NCBI RefSeq assembly: GCF_901709675.1
Contig: NC_051093.1
Location: 5,663,053 to 5,727,052, forward strand
Source of the DNA: Syngnathus acus
Taxonomy: Eukaryota > Chordata > Actinopteri > Syngnathiformes > Syngnathidae
Direction of reading: 5' to 3'
Length of the DNA: 64,000 nt
Shown here: piece after piece, positions 49,198-64,000 of the stretch
Layout: each line of letters opens with the position of its first letter
How positions within the stretch are numbered: the stretch's first letter is position 1
Program-made: the position numbers and the translations under genes
The notes under the pieces: model-generated
Database searches by the model: none
The model's input: only the letters and a program-made list of their open reading frames with translations
Told to the model about the DNA's origin: nothing

Positions 49198-52042
49198 TGG
49201 AATGTATATTACATGACTAAATCAATCGCTTGTTCCAGCCTTAAAAGCGCAGCAGGTTAAAAAACATTCAAAGTCAAACAAGTGCCATAAAAAAAAAAAA
49301 GTTCAAAAAGGCCTCGTGAGGTGTGAAATGATCCTCTCGTGTGCTCCAAAAAAAACAGCCGGGAGGAATTGCTGCAGGTGGAAAACACATTTTAAATTCT
49401 CCTTGCAGCTTTTCATCTTTGCACAGGTTGAAACACTGCTGGAAGAGAGAAAACAGTGTGTCACTCCAAGGGGGAAGAATAAAAACAAAAGTGGGACACA
49501 AAAGGACTCAGGAGACGTGAAGGAGATCGCAGTCACGACGGTGGACGTCACCGTGCAACCACAGGGGGCGGGGCACCACTGCAAACTACACCCGCAATAA
49601 TAAAACCTAAAAATAAATAAACGTGTATTGAAACATAAATACAATATATAACCTACTGGGTACTAAAACGTTGTAAAAGGTAGAGCCAAAAAGTATTTGT
49701 TAATGTTACACAAGCTCAATGCTTCTATCTAGTGGTCAAAAGGCCAAGCACACCTTGTAACAAAACTAAACCAGCCTTAATAATATAGGTATAGATTTAT
49801 TTATACATACATATTCATTTATATCGGTTAATTGTACAAAAAAAACTGAAAAAAGGAAAAAAGATTTACAGTAATTAAATGAACTACAGTCATTGTCAAT
49901 TTTAAATATCGCCCATTTGTCAATGAAGAAGGCGTCTTATTTGAGGTGGGGGGGGGGGGGCAACCAGGTGTGATTGGGTTCACCTCCTGCAATTTAACTC
50001 CAGTGTTTGTTTTGAAATGCAAAGCGAAACGGGAGTTTGCGGTTTTGACGCATGGTCAGCAGACGGTAAATTCAACGTCAACACATGGGCCAGAAATCTC
50101 GGTCGTGCATTTCAGAGTTGACATTTAGACAAGCGGCGTTGACACAAGGGGACTGCTATCAAATTTTTCAGAGTTTGCATTGACACTTTGGTCCACGCGC
50201 TCTTTAAGGCGTTCCTCCAGTCCACGCTTTCCTTTCCCAGAAGCACCATTTTGACATTATCCCTAATCCATCGTTGTAAAACCCTCGCTGGAACAAAATG
50301 GCTCAGGCGGGATTACACAGCGCTCATCCCATCTTGCATTATCCGACAAAAATTATTAGAATCTTCAAGATTGTTTTGCCTTGGGGACATTTGCGTTAAC
50401 ATTCCACGTTTCAGTCGCGTTTAGGGGAATTTGCGAATAAGCGGAGGGCGACATAGAAATAAAGAAGCTTTTTTTTTTTTTCAAAGTGGCACGTCATAAC
50501 GGACGAGCCGTCTCATTCAGGGACATTCAAGAAGTAATATCGGGGAGAGGAAGAAAAAAAAAATATCCTAATTACAATTGCACCTGGTCTAGACATTTAC
50601 GACGACTATAAAAACACAAAATCTCAGAGGAGACACCGAACGCAACACAAAGCAGGTGCAATCGGAGCCACGTCAAAAGAAAGAAACAAGGCAAAGGAAA
50701 GGAGTGAAATATAAAATGAGGTGACAGCTCCATGTTGGAAGGGGCAAAAAAAAAAAAAAAAGGTAGTGTGGGGGGGTTCAATACTTCATGGGTCCATCAG
50801 AACCAAAACCGGTCTGGACCAATCAATTGGATTCATGACCCTACTACCCTTTCGTTCAAGTCAATGAAAATCAAAGCAAAACAACATGGTTGGCTTTTTC
50901 TTCCCGTTGATCTTCCAGAGTCTTTTTTTTTTTTTCCTTTAAACCCGTCATCATCCTCTTTTTACAGTCTTTCCATTATTTCATCCATCAACCCTCGCTC
51001 CTCACTTTATGTACTGTACATTTGGGTTAAAACAAATAATAACGAACGAAAAAAGGTGTCACATGCAACATTTGGCATCTTCAGTCCCCAAATGTGTGCT
51101 GCTTTTCATTTTAGAAAAATAGTTTGTCTTTTCTTTTGAAGCACATAGAGACAAGAGAGATGGAGGGGGGGGGGGCGACCTCAGAGGGTTTGTGGGGCAC
51201 ATTGTTAGTACAAACCGAATACGTTTTGAAATGTCCTTCTTTGTAAACAGTCTGGATGTTTTTTTTTTCGATAGGTGCAAAAAGCAGACAGCTAGCGGTT
51301 TTTTTTTTCTTCTTCTTTTTTTCAATACATTTTTGGCTGCTGTTCACCGGCTGTGTCGCTTTTTTTTAAGAGGGTGTGGGAGGGGGGGGCCAGACGCTGA
51401 CTCGGGACTTTTTCCAACAGTGCAGGATGTGTGATGAGAAGCTGTTTTTTTTCCATCCCATCCATAGCAAGATTGTTTTTAAAAATGTTCATTGCATTGC
51501 TTTTTGCTTTTTTTTTTTTCCCCCCTTTGTCATATACATTCAAGCAAAGCCAACTTGTGCAGACACTGTGTATGTATGTGTGTTATATTTTGAAAGCTCA
51601 TCCTGGGGCCATATTGAGTGGTCCAATTAGCAAAGTGCATTCTGATGGTAACTATACAATTGGATGGTGACCAGAAAAACAAAATCGGAGGTATTCTGAG
51701 GTCAATGAGGTTATGTCCATTTTGTAGAGTGTTCATCCTCTGGAACGATCCTAGCTGACTGTAGTAGAATGCAAACATTTACACCGATGGACAATTTAGA
51801 GTGTTCAATAAAAATATCGTGTGTTTTTGGAACATGGGAGAAACCCTCAGAAGTGGGAAACAAAACGAAATGTGTGGAGTGTGCTTGTGTGTTACCCTGC
51901 ACTGTTTGGTCTCTCTGCAGCTTCTAAAGGGGGATGCAGCATCAATGTACTGCCTGGCCAGATGGTGGTGGGGGGCTTCTATGGGAGGGACTCCAGGAAA
52001 CACGGGGCGGAGAGGGAAGACTGACGTCGATGTCTTTTTGCA

Positions 52043-55000
52043 TCATAGCACGACGCAGCAGCGGCAAAACCTCTGGCGGCTGCCCCCCACTGAGGGCGGA
52101 GGAGTCACGGGGGCAAAGTAGGCGTGCACTTTGATGTTAGGCAGGTGGGTCTGCAAAAATATTCACCAATTAATCAAAATTCACACCCCAATATTGTCAG
52201 GAGATAACACTCACTCTTAGCCTCTTGATTCCGGCGCGGGTGATCTGCTGACAGTCGTAGAGCTCGATACGATCCAGACTGTGACAGCTCTTCAAGTGCT
52301 CCAGCGAGGCGTCCGTGATAAGCGGGCAGTTATCCAGCTCGATCACCTCCAGTCGGTCGTGGGCGCACGGTCCGCTGCCCAGGTGGCGGATGCCGTCGTC
52401 GGTGATGAGCTCGCAGTGAGAAAGACTCTGCGGCGAGAAGGTGGCGGGAGGGGCGGAGGACTCGGTGACTGCGGCGCGGCCGTGATGCGCTTGCTGTGTG
52501 TGAGTCAGCGAAAAAGCGTAACACTCACCAGAACTTGCAGCCGAGGGCAGTAGATGGAAAGCTGTATGATTGTTCCATCTGTAATCTGAGTTCAAAAGGG
52601 GGGGGGGGGGGGGAGTAATTATTGCAGACTGACGTTAACAGAAAATGAAATATGTCCATAAAATGTCCGTAGCGGTGTTGTTTCCTTACCTGCACACATT
52701 CTTCTAAATCCATCTTTTCAAGAGCGTGACAATTCTGTAAAAGACATTTAATAGATTGGAGTGACTTTTGCTACAAATTTGTATTTTTGCACATCAATAG
52801 TTTTGTATGAGTTTGCATCCACTCACTCTTGCTAGCGTTGTGAAGCCCACGTCTGTAAGTTGAGAACAGCGGGCCACTTCTAATATTCTAAAAAAAGACC
52901 ATTGGGTTGCAATATTGTCACTCGCAGTCAGTCATCTTCTTGACGTGATTTGATTTTGAGATGTATTAAATTGCTACCTGAGGCGGGGGCAGTTCTGTCC
53001 GAGCGCGTGCAAGATGGCGTCTGTGATGTTGGCGCAACCCGACACACATAGCGACTGAAGACGATGGCAGCCTCGACAAATAGTAATGAGGCCGTCGTCT
53101 GTGATCTGCTACTCGTGGCGAAGGCAAAAAGTTTAATACACGAGAAAAAAAAAGACTGTTGAAATTAATGATGATTCCCAAAAAGATTCCAAAGTTACCG
53201 TACGTATCGAGTGCGCTTACCGAGCATGTCTGCAAGTTAAGCGTGACCAACTCGGGACAGTTGGCCCCAATATGCTTCAGTGCTTCATCTTCTAGCTAAA
53301 AAAGGAAAAAAAAAAATTAAGACATGGATCCAAATCACAAGTGAAACTAAACCTGAAAACATGAACAAAAAGTTCAAGTTGTACCAGTGTGCAGCCTTTT
53401 AGGAAAAGGCCCTTGAGTGCCGGACAGGATCGAACCAGGGCCTGGATGCCGTCCTTGGTGATCTGATCACACCATGAGATATTAAGCTGCTCCAGAAGTG
53501 GACAGCCCTCACTAGAGTGGGGGGGGGGGGGGGGGGGGGGGGGAGAAGTCATGTGACAGGCCTTATGAAAATAATAAATGGCAACCCCACTAGAAAAACA
53601 AGTCAATTCTAAGTGAGGCTCTAAATCACCAATCTGGATTTAAAGTGGATTCAGATTTAGCAGTGTGAATCCGAGAAATCTGATTGGACAAAATAGTTTT
53701 TTTTTTTTTTTATACACATGTATTCTCGTACACACCTGAGGGCTTTGAGTGACAAATTTGTGATTGAGGTACAAGATGCTAGGTCCAGGTGCTTCAACTT
53801 TGGGCAGAACTTGCTCAGGCTATTACACGTGCTGCAAGGACAAGGACAAGGTTTTGCCGTGCAAAATTTGGAGCTCTTTTCAAAATACCCTACGATGCCA
53901 CAAGATATTGAGTGAAAGACGAGGCGCTAGCATTAGCATCGGTGGTTAGCTCAACTCAATTCAACTCGTGCTCGCTCGATCCAGTGCGCCGTACCTGTCG
54001 GTAATCTTGGTGCAGCCGTTCAAACTGAGCAGCTCGATGTTTCTGCAGTTCTGTGAGAAAGTCCTACAAAAATATAGACACACAAAAAAAGCCCATATGG
54101 ATGCAGCCAAATTTCAATTCACCTCTCTTCCAGGCTGGCTTCTCACTTCAGGGCGCTGTCCCCCACACCGAGGCACCCCCGTAGGCTCAGCTTCCTCAGG
54201 AACCCCCCGCATCGCTTTGAGATGTTCTCCACCACTCGGCCCTACAAAAAAATAATAATAACATAAATAATAATACATACAAAGTCTCTCCTCATTCACC
54301 GCAAAATAACCCCAAGCCCACCTCGATGTCCCGTTGAAAGTCAAAGAGGTCGATCCGCTGCCAGTTGCTTCCGTCCAGAGCCAGAACATTCCAGGACTGA
54401 GGACGTACACAAAACGGTTGTCATTGGACACAAATATACAAACTGGACTTACAATGATATGCATAACTCTCTCACCCGCGAGACCTGGGCACAGCGACAC
54501 AGCGTCACCACATCGAGGAAGGAGAAGATTCTACAAAACAGACAATGACAGTTAGGATGACACCGGTAGTACATTTTTTTGCACGCAGGAAATCATCTAA
54601 GCTAGTGGTTATCAATTTATTACTTAATTATTTTGGGTTAGGGTTATAAAATAAATTTTGGGACGGTGTTGATTATTCCCGTGCATGCACATTGATCATT
54701 TGCTCCTACTTTTAATTCACAATGTGGATCAGCAGATCAGCACAACCAATCATGTTTCTCCTCCTCCCAGACTGAGGTCACCTTGCAGCCTAACAACTTC
54801 ACCAACTGCAAGCAGCACCGTAGGACGCTACGAGCCAGTGAAGGGTGTAATAGTCCGGAGCTATTGAAGTCGAGACAACGTATGGGCGAGCGAGACAGAG
54901 GCTTGAGTTACGGCCTTCATTTTGCTAAGAGGCTTATGTCCCTCCAGAGTCTGAAAACAATTTGAATGTTGTATAACCTAAAGGCGTCTTTTTAATCAAG

Positions 55001-57203
55001 CATCCAGGGAGCGGTTGGGAATAGGAGAAACGTGCATCCCGCTGTTCGCTTGATATCGTCGCCGGAGGGCATGAATGCATTCTGTGTTTGTTTATGTTGG
55101 AGGACAAATGTGTCTTATGAGTATGAGATCGAGATTTCTCTGAGAGTCAAATGGGACAAATTATGGAAAACTGGACTTTTTAATTGCTTGTATACAAATA
55201 GCTCTCTGGAGTACCTGCCCACCCATCAAGTGTGAAATTAATCATTTTTATGGGTTAATAAGGATTTTTTTTCTCTCCTTGTGTTTAATTTGCTTCCTCA
55301 ATTTCATCTGTAAATGGTTTTATGCAAGGACTATGTCTGAAGCTTTGTATTATTTGAATATTCGGAATAAAAACAAATGATATCTAACATTAGTGAGTTT
55401 GGCATTTGTTAAAAAGAATTCCCAACCTCACTTACCGCAGCAACAGCTCCTTAGGTAGCTTCTTATTGATGACAGCCTCGTCGCTGTTTGTGAACATCTG
55501 CAAGATGCGCCAGAATGATTGCGTCAGCAAAAGACCGCTCAAATTTACTGAAGGCTAACTGACGATACTGTACAGTAATCCACTTAGAAGTGATATCTTG
55601 ACTAGCACTGAGAGGGCAGTGAATAGGTGATAAAGAAGCAAAAAGAAAAGAAAACAGCAGGAAAGCAAGCACTTTGGACAGTTGATAACATGTTATCCCT
55701 TGAATATATATTTTTTAGCACCTTCTTATTATCTTTGAGAGTCTTGGAAATACATCAAATCATCTGTGGGTAATTCTAAGGGCAATGTTGTAAGATTTTG
55801 ACATTGAATAGTAGGTTGTGGTTATTTATAGTACTTTAAACTATTATAGGAAATTATATTTTTGGGAGGGGAGACAATTAATCATGTTCTTTTGGCCATT
55901 CACAAAAGGGCTCAGTCCGTAGCCCTCGCGAATAGCTCGGGATTACTGTAGTGTATAATTTATTGTTCTATTGTACTTCTCACATGCCACCACTTTGCAA
56001 AGATCCTTGTTCCTCGATTTGTACAGATGCTACATAACTATAATTGCTTTAAATTCAGCAATAAACAGGAAAACAAATTGCACTCAGTTGGTTAATTTGA
56101 ATCATTATTTCAGTATACAACAAACTCTTTTTGATATTTTTGCTTGGTGATGATTTTGCTCATATAAATAAATATGTTTCTAGCTTCAGTAAAGGTTGGA
56201 AAACAGTGAAACAAGAAGTATTGGAAGAAATAAGAATCAAACCGGAAATGCACTTGCCAACAAACACAAATACCTTTACTTTGAAGGCAGACAAAATACC
56301 TTTTCCTGTTTACGCATGCGCTAGCTTGGTTTAGAACTCGACCGCAGCTGTTTGACCAGTCTGTAGGATAACGGCCTGTATATTTAGCCGTTGTGCCCAT
56401 TTATCGAAACAACGATAAATAAATGAAATAGCATAAAAAAATAAAAATAAACCTCAACAAACCCCATACTCAGTTGGAGTAATGCACGCGCCGCCGCATT
56501 TTTAGAGAATAAGTTCATCCAAAAATACACAACAAGCAATCGAAACAAAAATAGAGAATAAAATCGACGTTTTTCTACAACCGCAAAACCCGACTGACGT
56601 TTCCACGAAGAGTCTGCGGGCTCTATGTGGTTAAATAAATGCCTGTTGATAAGGTAAAGGGCCTGCGGTCGGCTGTCAATCTGGAGCTGCAACACCAAAC
56701 CGAGCCGACCCTGCAGCACAAAAACCCGACGAACAAAAAGTCCATTATGAGCCACACACCCAAATACCTTAACTTAAATTATGAACTAAAACCGGATACG
56801 TCGCTATGAATTGTGGTTTTCCGGGCAGCTTTTGCGTAGATGTAGCTTGGTTGTGTTTTGTTTTGACGGCGCATAGAGAAAAAAGATCCAGGGACCTTTA
56901 ACGCACCACACAATGATAACAACATGAGCCGACATTTATACCGCTTTGTGTCCTCCTCTCGTCGATAAAACAAATCAACCAAGGCCTTGTTGATGTTAGC
57001 ACAAAGCACCGCAGCTAATCCCAAACGGTGCTTGACCCGCGTCAATGTCGCCGTTGATTATTATTTTCGTCCACGAATGTAATAATGGTGGTCCAGAGCG
57101 AGGCCCTGTGACGTGATTAAACGGCGTGTCAAAGGTTTGACGGGGGCCCAGGTGAACTCACCTCAAAGCGGCTCCGCGAGACGCCGTTTACCTCCTTCCC
57201 CAT
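52043..57203 (-). CDS. fbxl20: F-box and leucine-rich repeat protein 20 (SCF ubiquitin ligase subunit), 15 coding exons
   Basis: Coding exons in transcription order: 57203-57162, 55497-55436, 54530-54476, 54396-54322, 54241-54147, 54063-53995, 53831-53736, 53511-53385, 53295-53221, 53105-52978, 52887-52827, 52734-52690, 52585-52529, 52427-52215, 52150-52043. They sum to 436 codons (435 aa; human 436). The start MGKEVNGVSRSRFEMFTNSD matches FBXL20. The F-box spans about residues 28-70 (KLPKELLLRIFSFLD...CRCAQVSRSWNVLALD). About a dozen Cys-type LRRs follow (for example LNGCTKITD, LASCTSITN, ISWCDQITKDG, LSHCELITDDG, LDNCPLITD), many bounded by introns. The C terminus RFCRCCVVL ends in a CaaX box (CVVL) favouring geranylgeranylation, as shown for the paralog FBXL2. 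Family knowledge: FBXL20 (SCRAPPER) targets RIM1 at synapses. Two acceptors have pure poly-C tracts. Confidence 0.97.
52598..52613. repeat. Poly-G/poly-C tract (16 bp) at an fbxl20 acceptor
   Basis: Sixteen consecutive G on the plus strand are C in the transcript, beginning 12 bases upstream of the acceptor for the exon at 52529-52585. Confidence 0.9.
53519..53543. repeat. Poly-G/poly-C tract (25 bp) at an fbxl20 acceptor
   Basis: Twenty-five consecutive G on the plus strand form the polypyrimidine tract (C25, then ACTCTAG) immediately before the exon at 53385-53511. Confidence 0.9.
55913..55952 (-). mobile_element. Possible decayed end of a Tigger-like element
   Basis: The minus strand reads CTACAGTAATCCCGAGCTAT, then TCGCGAGGG, similar to the CAGTAATCCCTCGTTTATCG end at 42197. 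No partner end is found nearby. Confidence 0.35.
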
Positions 57204-57773
57204 GTTGGACGCCGCCGCTTACCGACTCGGTGACTTCGGGTACGGGTGCAGTCGGAATGCAGCAGACGGGGACGCTCTTTTTGCCGATTCCCATCCACGG
57301 CTATCATGCTACCGTCCTTCCCGGAGTGGGTAGCTTGCTATTGAACGCCACCAACCGGGCCTACAACACAAACGATAGCTTCTTGCTTGCCATAAATAAA
57401 AATAATAGCGCTGTGTGGTACGGGCAGTAGCCAGCCTTATTGGCTTTGGTTTGCCCTCCCTCTCCTTTTCTCACTCGCTCCCTCCCCATCCACGCACACA
57501 ATAGCCCGACACATACATCACGCATAAATAAATATGGAGGAATATAAAGTGCAAGTCTGAGCGAAATGTAACTATTGATCAAATTGACAAAATTGCAGAA
57601 TTATTTTTGTTATACTACAGAAGCCAGGAGCGCACGACTCTTTAGGATTGAAAGCCAGATCACCCTTTTTCCACCATGACATACATTATAAAAGATCACT
57701 TGTGTTTTCTACTGACACACAAATCATCTTCTTGCATGCTCACTTGATTCGAACAAGTTTATTTGCCACCAAG

Positions 57774-58250
57774 TGCTCTTTAGGAACTTTTGTTATTGCC
57801 ATGGGAGATGGCTCTTCCTTGTTTCTACAAGACCACGCCCTATTGTGACAGCAAAGCCAATCATCATCTAGGTTGTCAAACGCGTCACTCTTTCTTGTCG
57901 CTGCGGATTAAAAAAAATTTTTGGAAACGCTTTGATTTTCTCGTGATGATAAATTATTCCATACATATCGCCTACATCTTGTTTGATTTTTTTTTTTTTT
58001 TTTTTTAACTTACTCCATCGTTGTAGAGGTCACTTTCTTGTTTTCCCTGGAACACGCCCCCGTTTTATCATAGCCAATCAGCATTCACTTCTTCATATAG
58101 TTATATTTTCTTATCTATGAGTTGGTTGCGTATTTACAAATTTTAACAGTCAATTCTAAGTATTAAAAAAACGCTCTTCGGAACTTTTTTCATTGCCGTG
58201 GGAGACATCACGTTCTCATTTCTCCTTGGACCACGCCCCACTGTGACAGC
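57774..58250. repeat. Three diverged copies of a CACGCCC module
   Basis: Copies lie at 57774-57852, about 58021-58081 and 58172-58250. The first and third share GCTCTTnnGGAACTTTT, ATTGCCRTGGGAGA and GACCACGCCC, then TGTGACAGC, with a steady offset of 397-398 bases. The middle copy keeps AACACGCCCC and AGCCAATCA. No coding frame is shared. Confidence 0.65.
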
Positions 58251-59342
58251 TTCCGTTCGTTATTTAGCTCCACACACAAAATTAAAAACTCTTAGATTTT
58301 GGATTATCAATAAGTTTTAGTATCTAATTTACAAATAATGTCTATTTGAACCGCTTAAATTTTTATCCCATACCTTTATGATGATTAACTGGTGTGGAGG
58401 TTGCATTGTGTTTTTTCGTTTGAACCAATGAAATAAAATAAAAGATAGCGCATTTATTTTCTTTAATTTACAGTGTCTGCGTTTTATCTTATTTTCGATT
58501 TCACATCCAAAAATGTTTTTCTAAAAGTGTCACTTGTTGGAAAAGTAGGCGGGTTGTTAGACGCTGATTGGCTGTCGCTGGGAAGCGTCGTTGATTGACA
58601 CCTTGTCGAGTTCCGGCCCGATCCGGCGTTGGCGTCGTGCGCTGAAGTTGCTAGTCACAGGAGCCACAATGGCGTTTGTAGTCTCCTGCGGCTGTGGATG
58701 TTATTAAATCCACTAGCATCGCCCTAAATATAGGCCTGGTTGATTTCCAGAGCCATTGATAGTAAACTGGAACATCTATTGCACACGAAAAAACTATGAT
58801 TTCTTATAAATATTGAATTTAAGGAGGGATAAAGCTTACATTAAAGGGAATATATAAACAGCACCAACCGGGTCAAGTTTTCATTTTGTTCGAGATGAGC
58901 GTCTTTTAGTGAAGCCATTTGCTAGCTTGTGAACGCTAAGACCGTATTTCTGTGGAATAAAATCAGCTTTTCCCTAACTTGGCACTGGACAAGGACAGCT
59001 TTGACAAAGGAGACTTTTTTTTCTTTTTCCACGGCTCAACTCGCTAGCTTGCCCAGCGTTAGCTAGCTGTTAGCTAAGTTGAGACTGCGAGACGACGACA
59101 GCGCAATGCTCCAACGTTTGGTAGGATAACTTCATTTACGGACTCGCTCCATGTGACTATTGAGCTTCCCCGAAGAACAACGGTGGGATATTTATCCATT
59201 TTGTCGAGTTTGGACGACACTACGAGTAGAATGAATCGACAGTGAAGAAGGCCGACGGGACGATCGCGGCCTAGTGTGTTGATTTGTGTTTATTCTTGTT
59301 TGCTTAGGAACACTTGAGAATTTGTACTTGAATCGACGGTTA

Positions 59343-59402
59343 ATGAGTTGCTTGGACCGCCAAGGCCTAGCCGCAGGAGAGGTGGTACCGACGCCGGCTT
59401 AA
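59343..59402 (+). other. Upstream open reading frame of cdk12 (19 codons)
   Basis: An ATG at 59343 opens a frame that stops at TAA 59400-59402, three bases before the cdk12 ATG and in the same frame. It assumes the cdk12 leader runs unspliced through here. Confidence 0.5.
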
Positions 59403-59405
59403 GGG

Positions 59406-63998
<4,593 letters not shown>

Positions 63999-64000
63999 AT

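Larger units (their letters stand above)
47545..52042. other. stac2 upstream region and fbxl20 3' region
   Basis: No coding exon is seen. The part from 47545 to about 47950 is CpG-containing and is the likely stac2 promoter. The part left of 52042 is probably fbxl20 3' UTR, since fbxl20 reads leftward into this gap. It holds homopolymer runs (G at 49948-49961 and 51167-51176; T and A runs near 50469, 50745 and 51510) and CTCF-like motifs at 48314 and 49181. TTTATT at 49796-49801 (AATAAA on the minus strand) is one possible fbxl20 poly(A) signal. Confidence 0.4.
57204..59405. promoter_or_regulatory. Intergenic region between divergent fbxl20 and cdk12 with cdk12 promoter
   Basis: The left edge (57204-57420) is CpG-bearing and is the likely fbxl20 promoter. 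Around 58560-58700 an inverted CCAAT box (ATTGGC at 58567), CpG-rich sequence and a YY1-type ACAATGGCG (58666-58674) suggest the cdk12 start region. 58700-59405 would then be cdk12 5' UTR. Three related copies of a CACGCCC-containing module lie between (57774-58250). Confidence 0.5.

Overview
The window is nuclear DNA from a ray-finned fish, most likely a percomorph teleost. Every gene is split by short GT-AG introns. The proteins are vertebrate orthologs, and the non-coding sequence carries short inverted-repeat DNA transposons, microsatellites and homopolymer runs of the kind usual in fish. The eight genes all have human counterparts on chromosome 17q12-q21, so this is a piece of that conserved vertebrate linkage group. 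ZNF652-PHB1 and STAC2-FBXL20-CDK12 are also neighbours in human. No bacterial operon, CRISPR array, rRNA or recognisable tRNA is present.

Layout, left to right. znf652 (minus; coding 4414-8636, non-coding exons up to about 11.5 kb) encodes a C2H2 zinc-finger repressor. phb (minus, 12254-13633) encodes prohibitin. p3h4 (plus, 14360-16988) encodes the SC65/LEPREL4 collagen-modification scaffold and sits head-to-head with phb across a short promoter containing a perfect NRF1 palindrome. adam11 (minus, 20076-29502) encodes a catalytically dead ADAM in 26 coding exons. A TFIIIA/P43-type nine-finger protein gene (plus, 30933-32988) follows. stac2 (minus, 38065-47544), fbxl20 (minus, 52043-57203) and the 5' two thirds of cdk12 (plus, 59406 to beyond the window) fill the rest. 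For every complete gene the spliced exons sum to a multiple of three and give a protein close to the human length: znf652 650 aa, phb 271, p3h4 426, adam11 779, TFIIIA-like 374, stac2 414, fbxl20 435. For cdk12, 930 residues are visible.

Between and inside the genes are five inverted-repeat DNA elements (24296-25184, 35941-36107, 39488-39709, 41912-42197, about 62391-62580), several degenerate tandem arrays, a set of CTCF-like motifs, a ZNF143-type site beside a CRE inside an intron of the TFIIIA-like gene, a 33-bp alternating purine-pyrimidine tract beside stac2 exon 1, and poly-C polypyrimidine tracts at two fbxl20 splice acceptors. I found no wholly new multi-gene system. The observations most worth following are the triple N-L-x-x-L-F repeat in the TFIIIA-like tail, the related TA-flanked MITE families, the repeated CACGCCC/CCAAT module between fbxl20 and cdk12, and the ZNF143/CRE pair. 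All gene calls are from reading translations and splice sites by eye; no database search was run.
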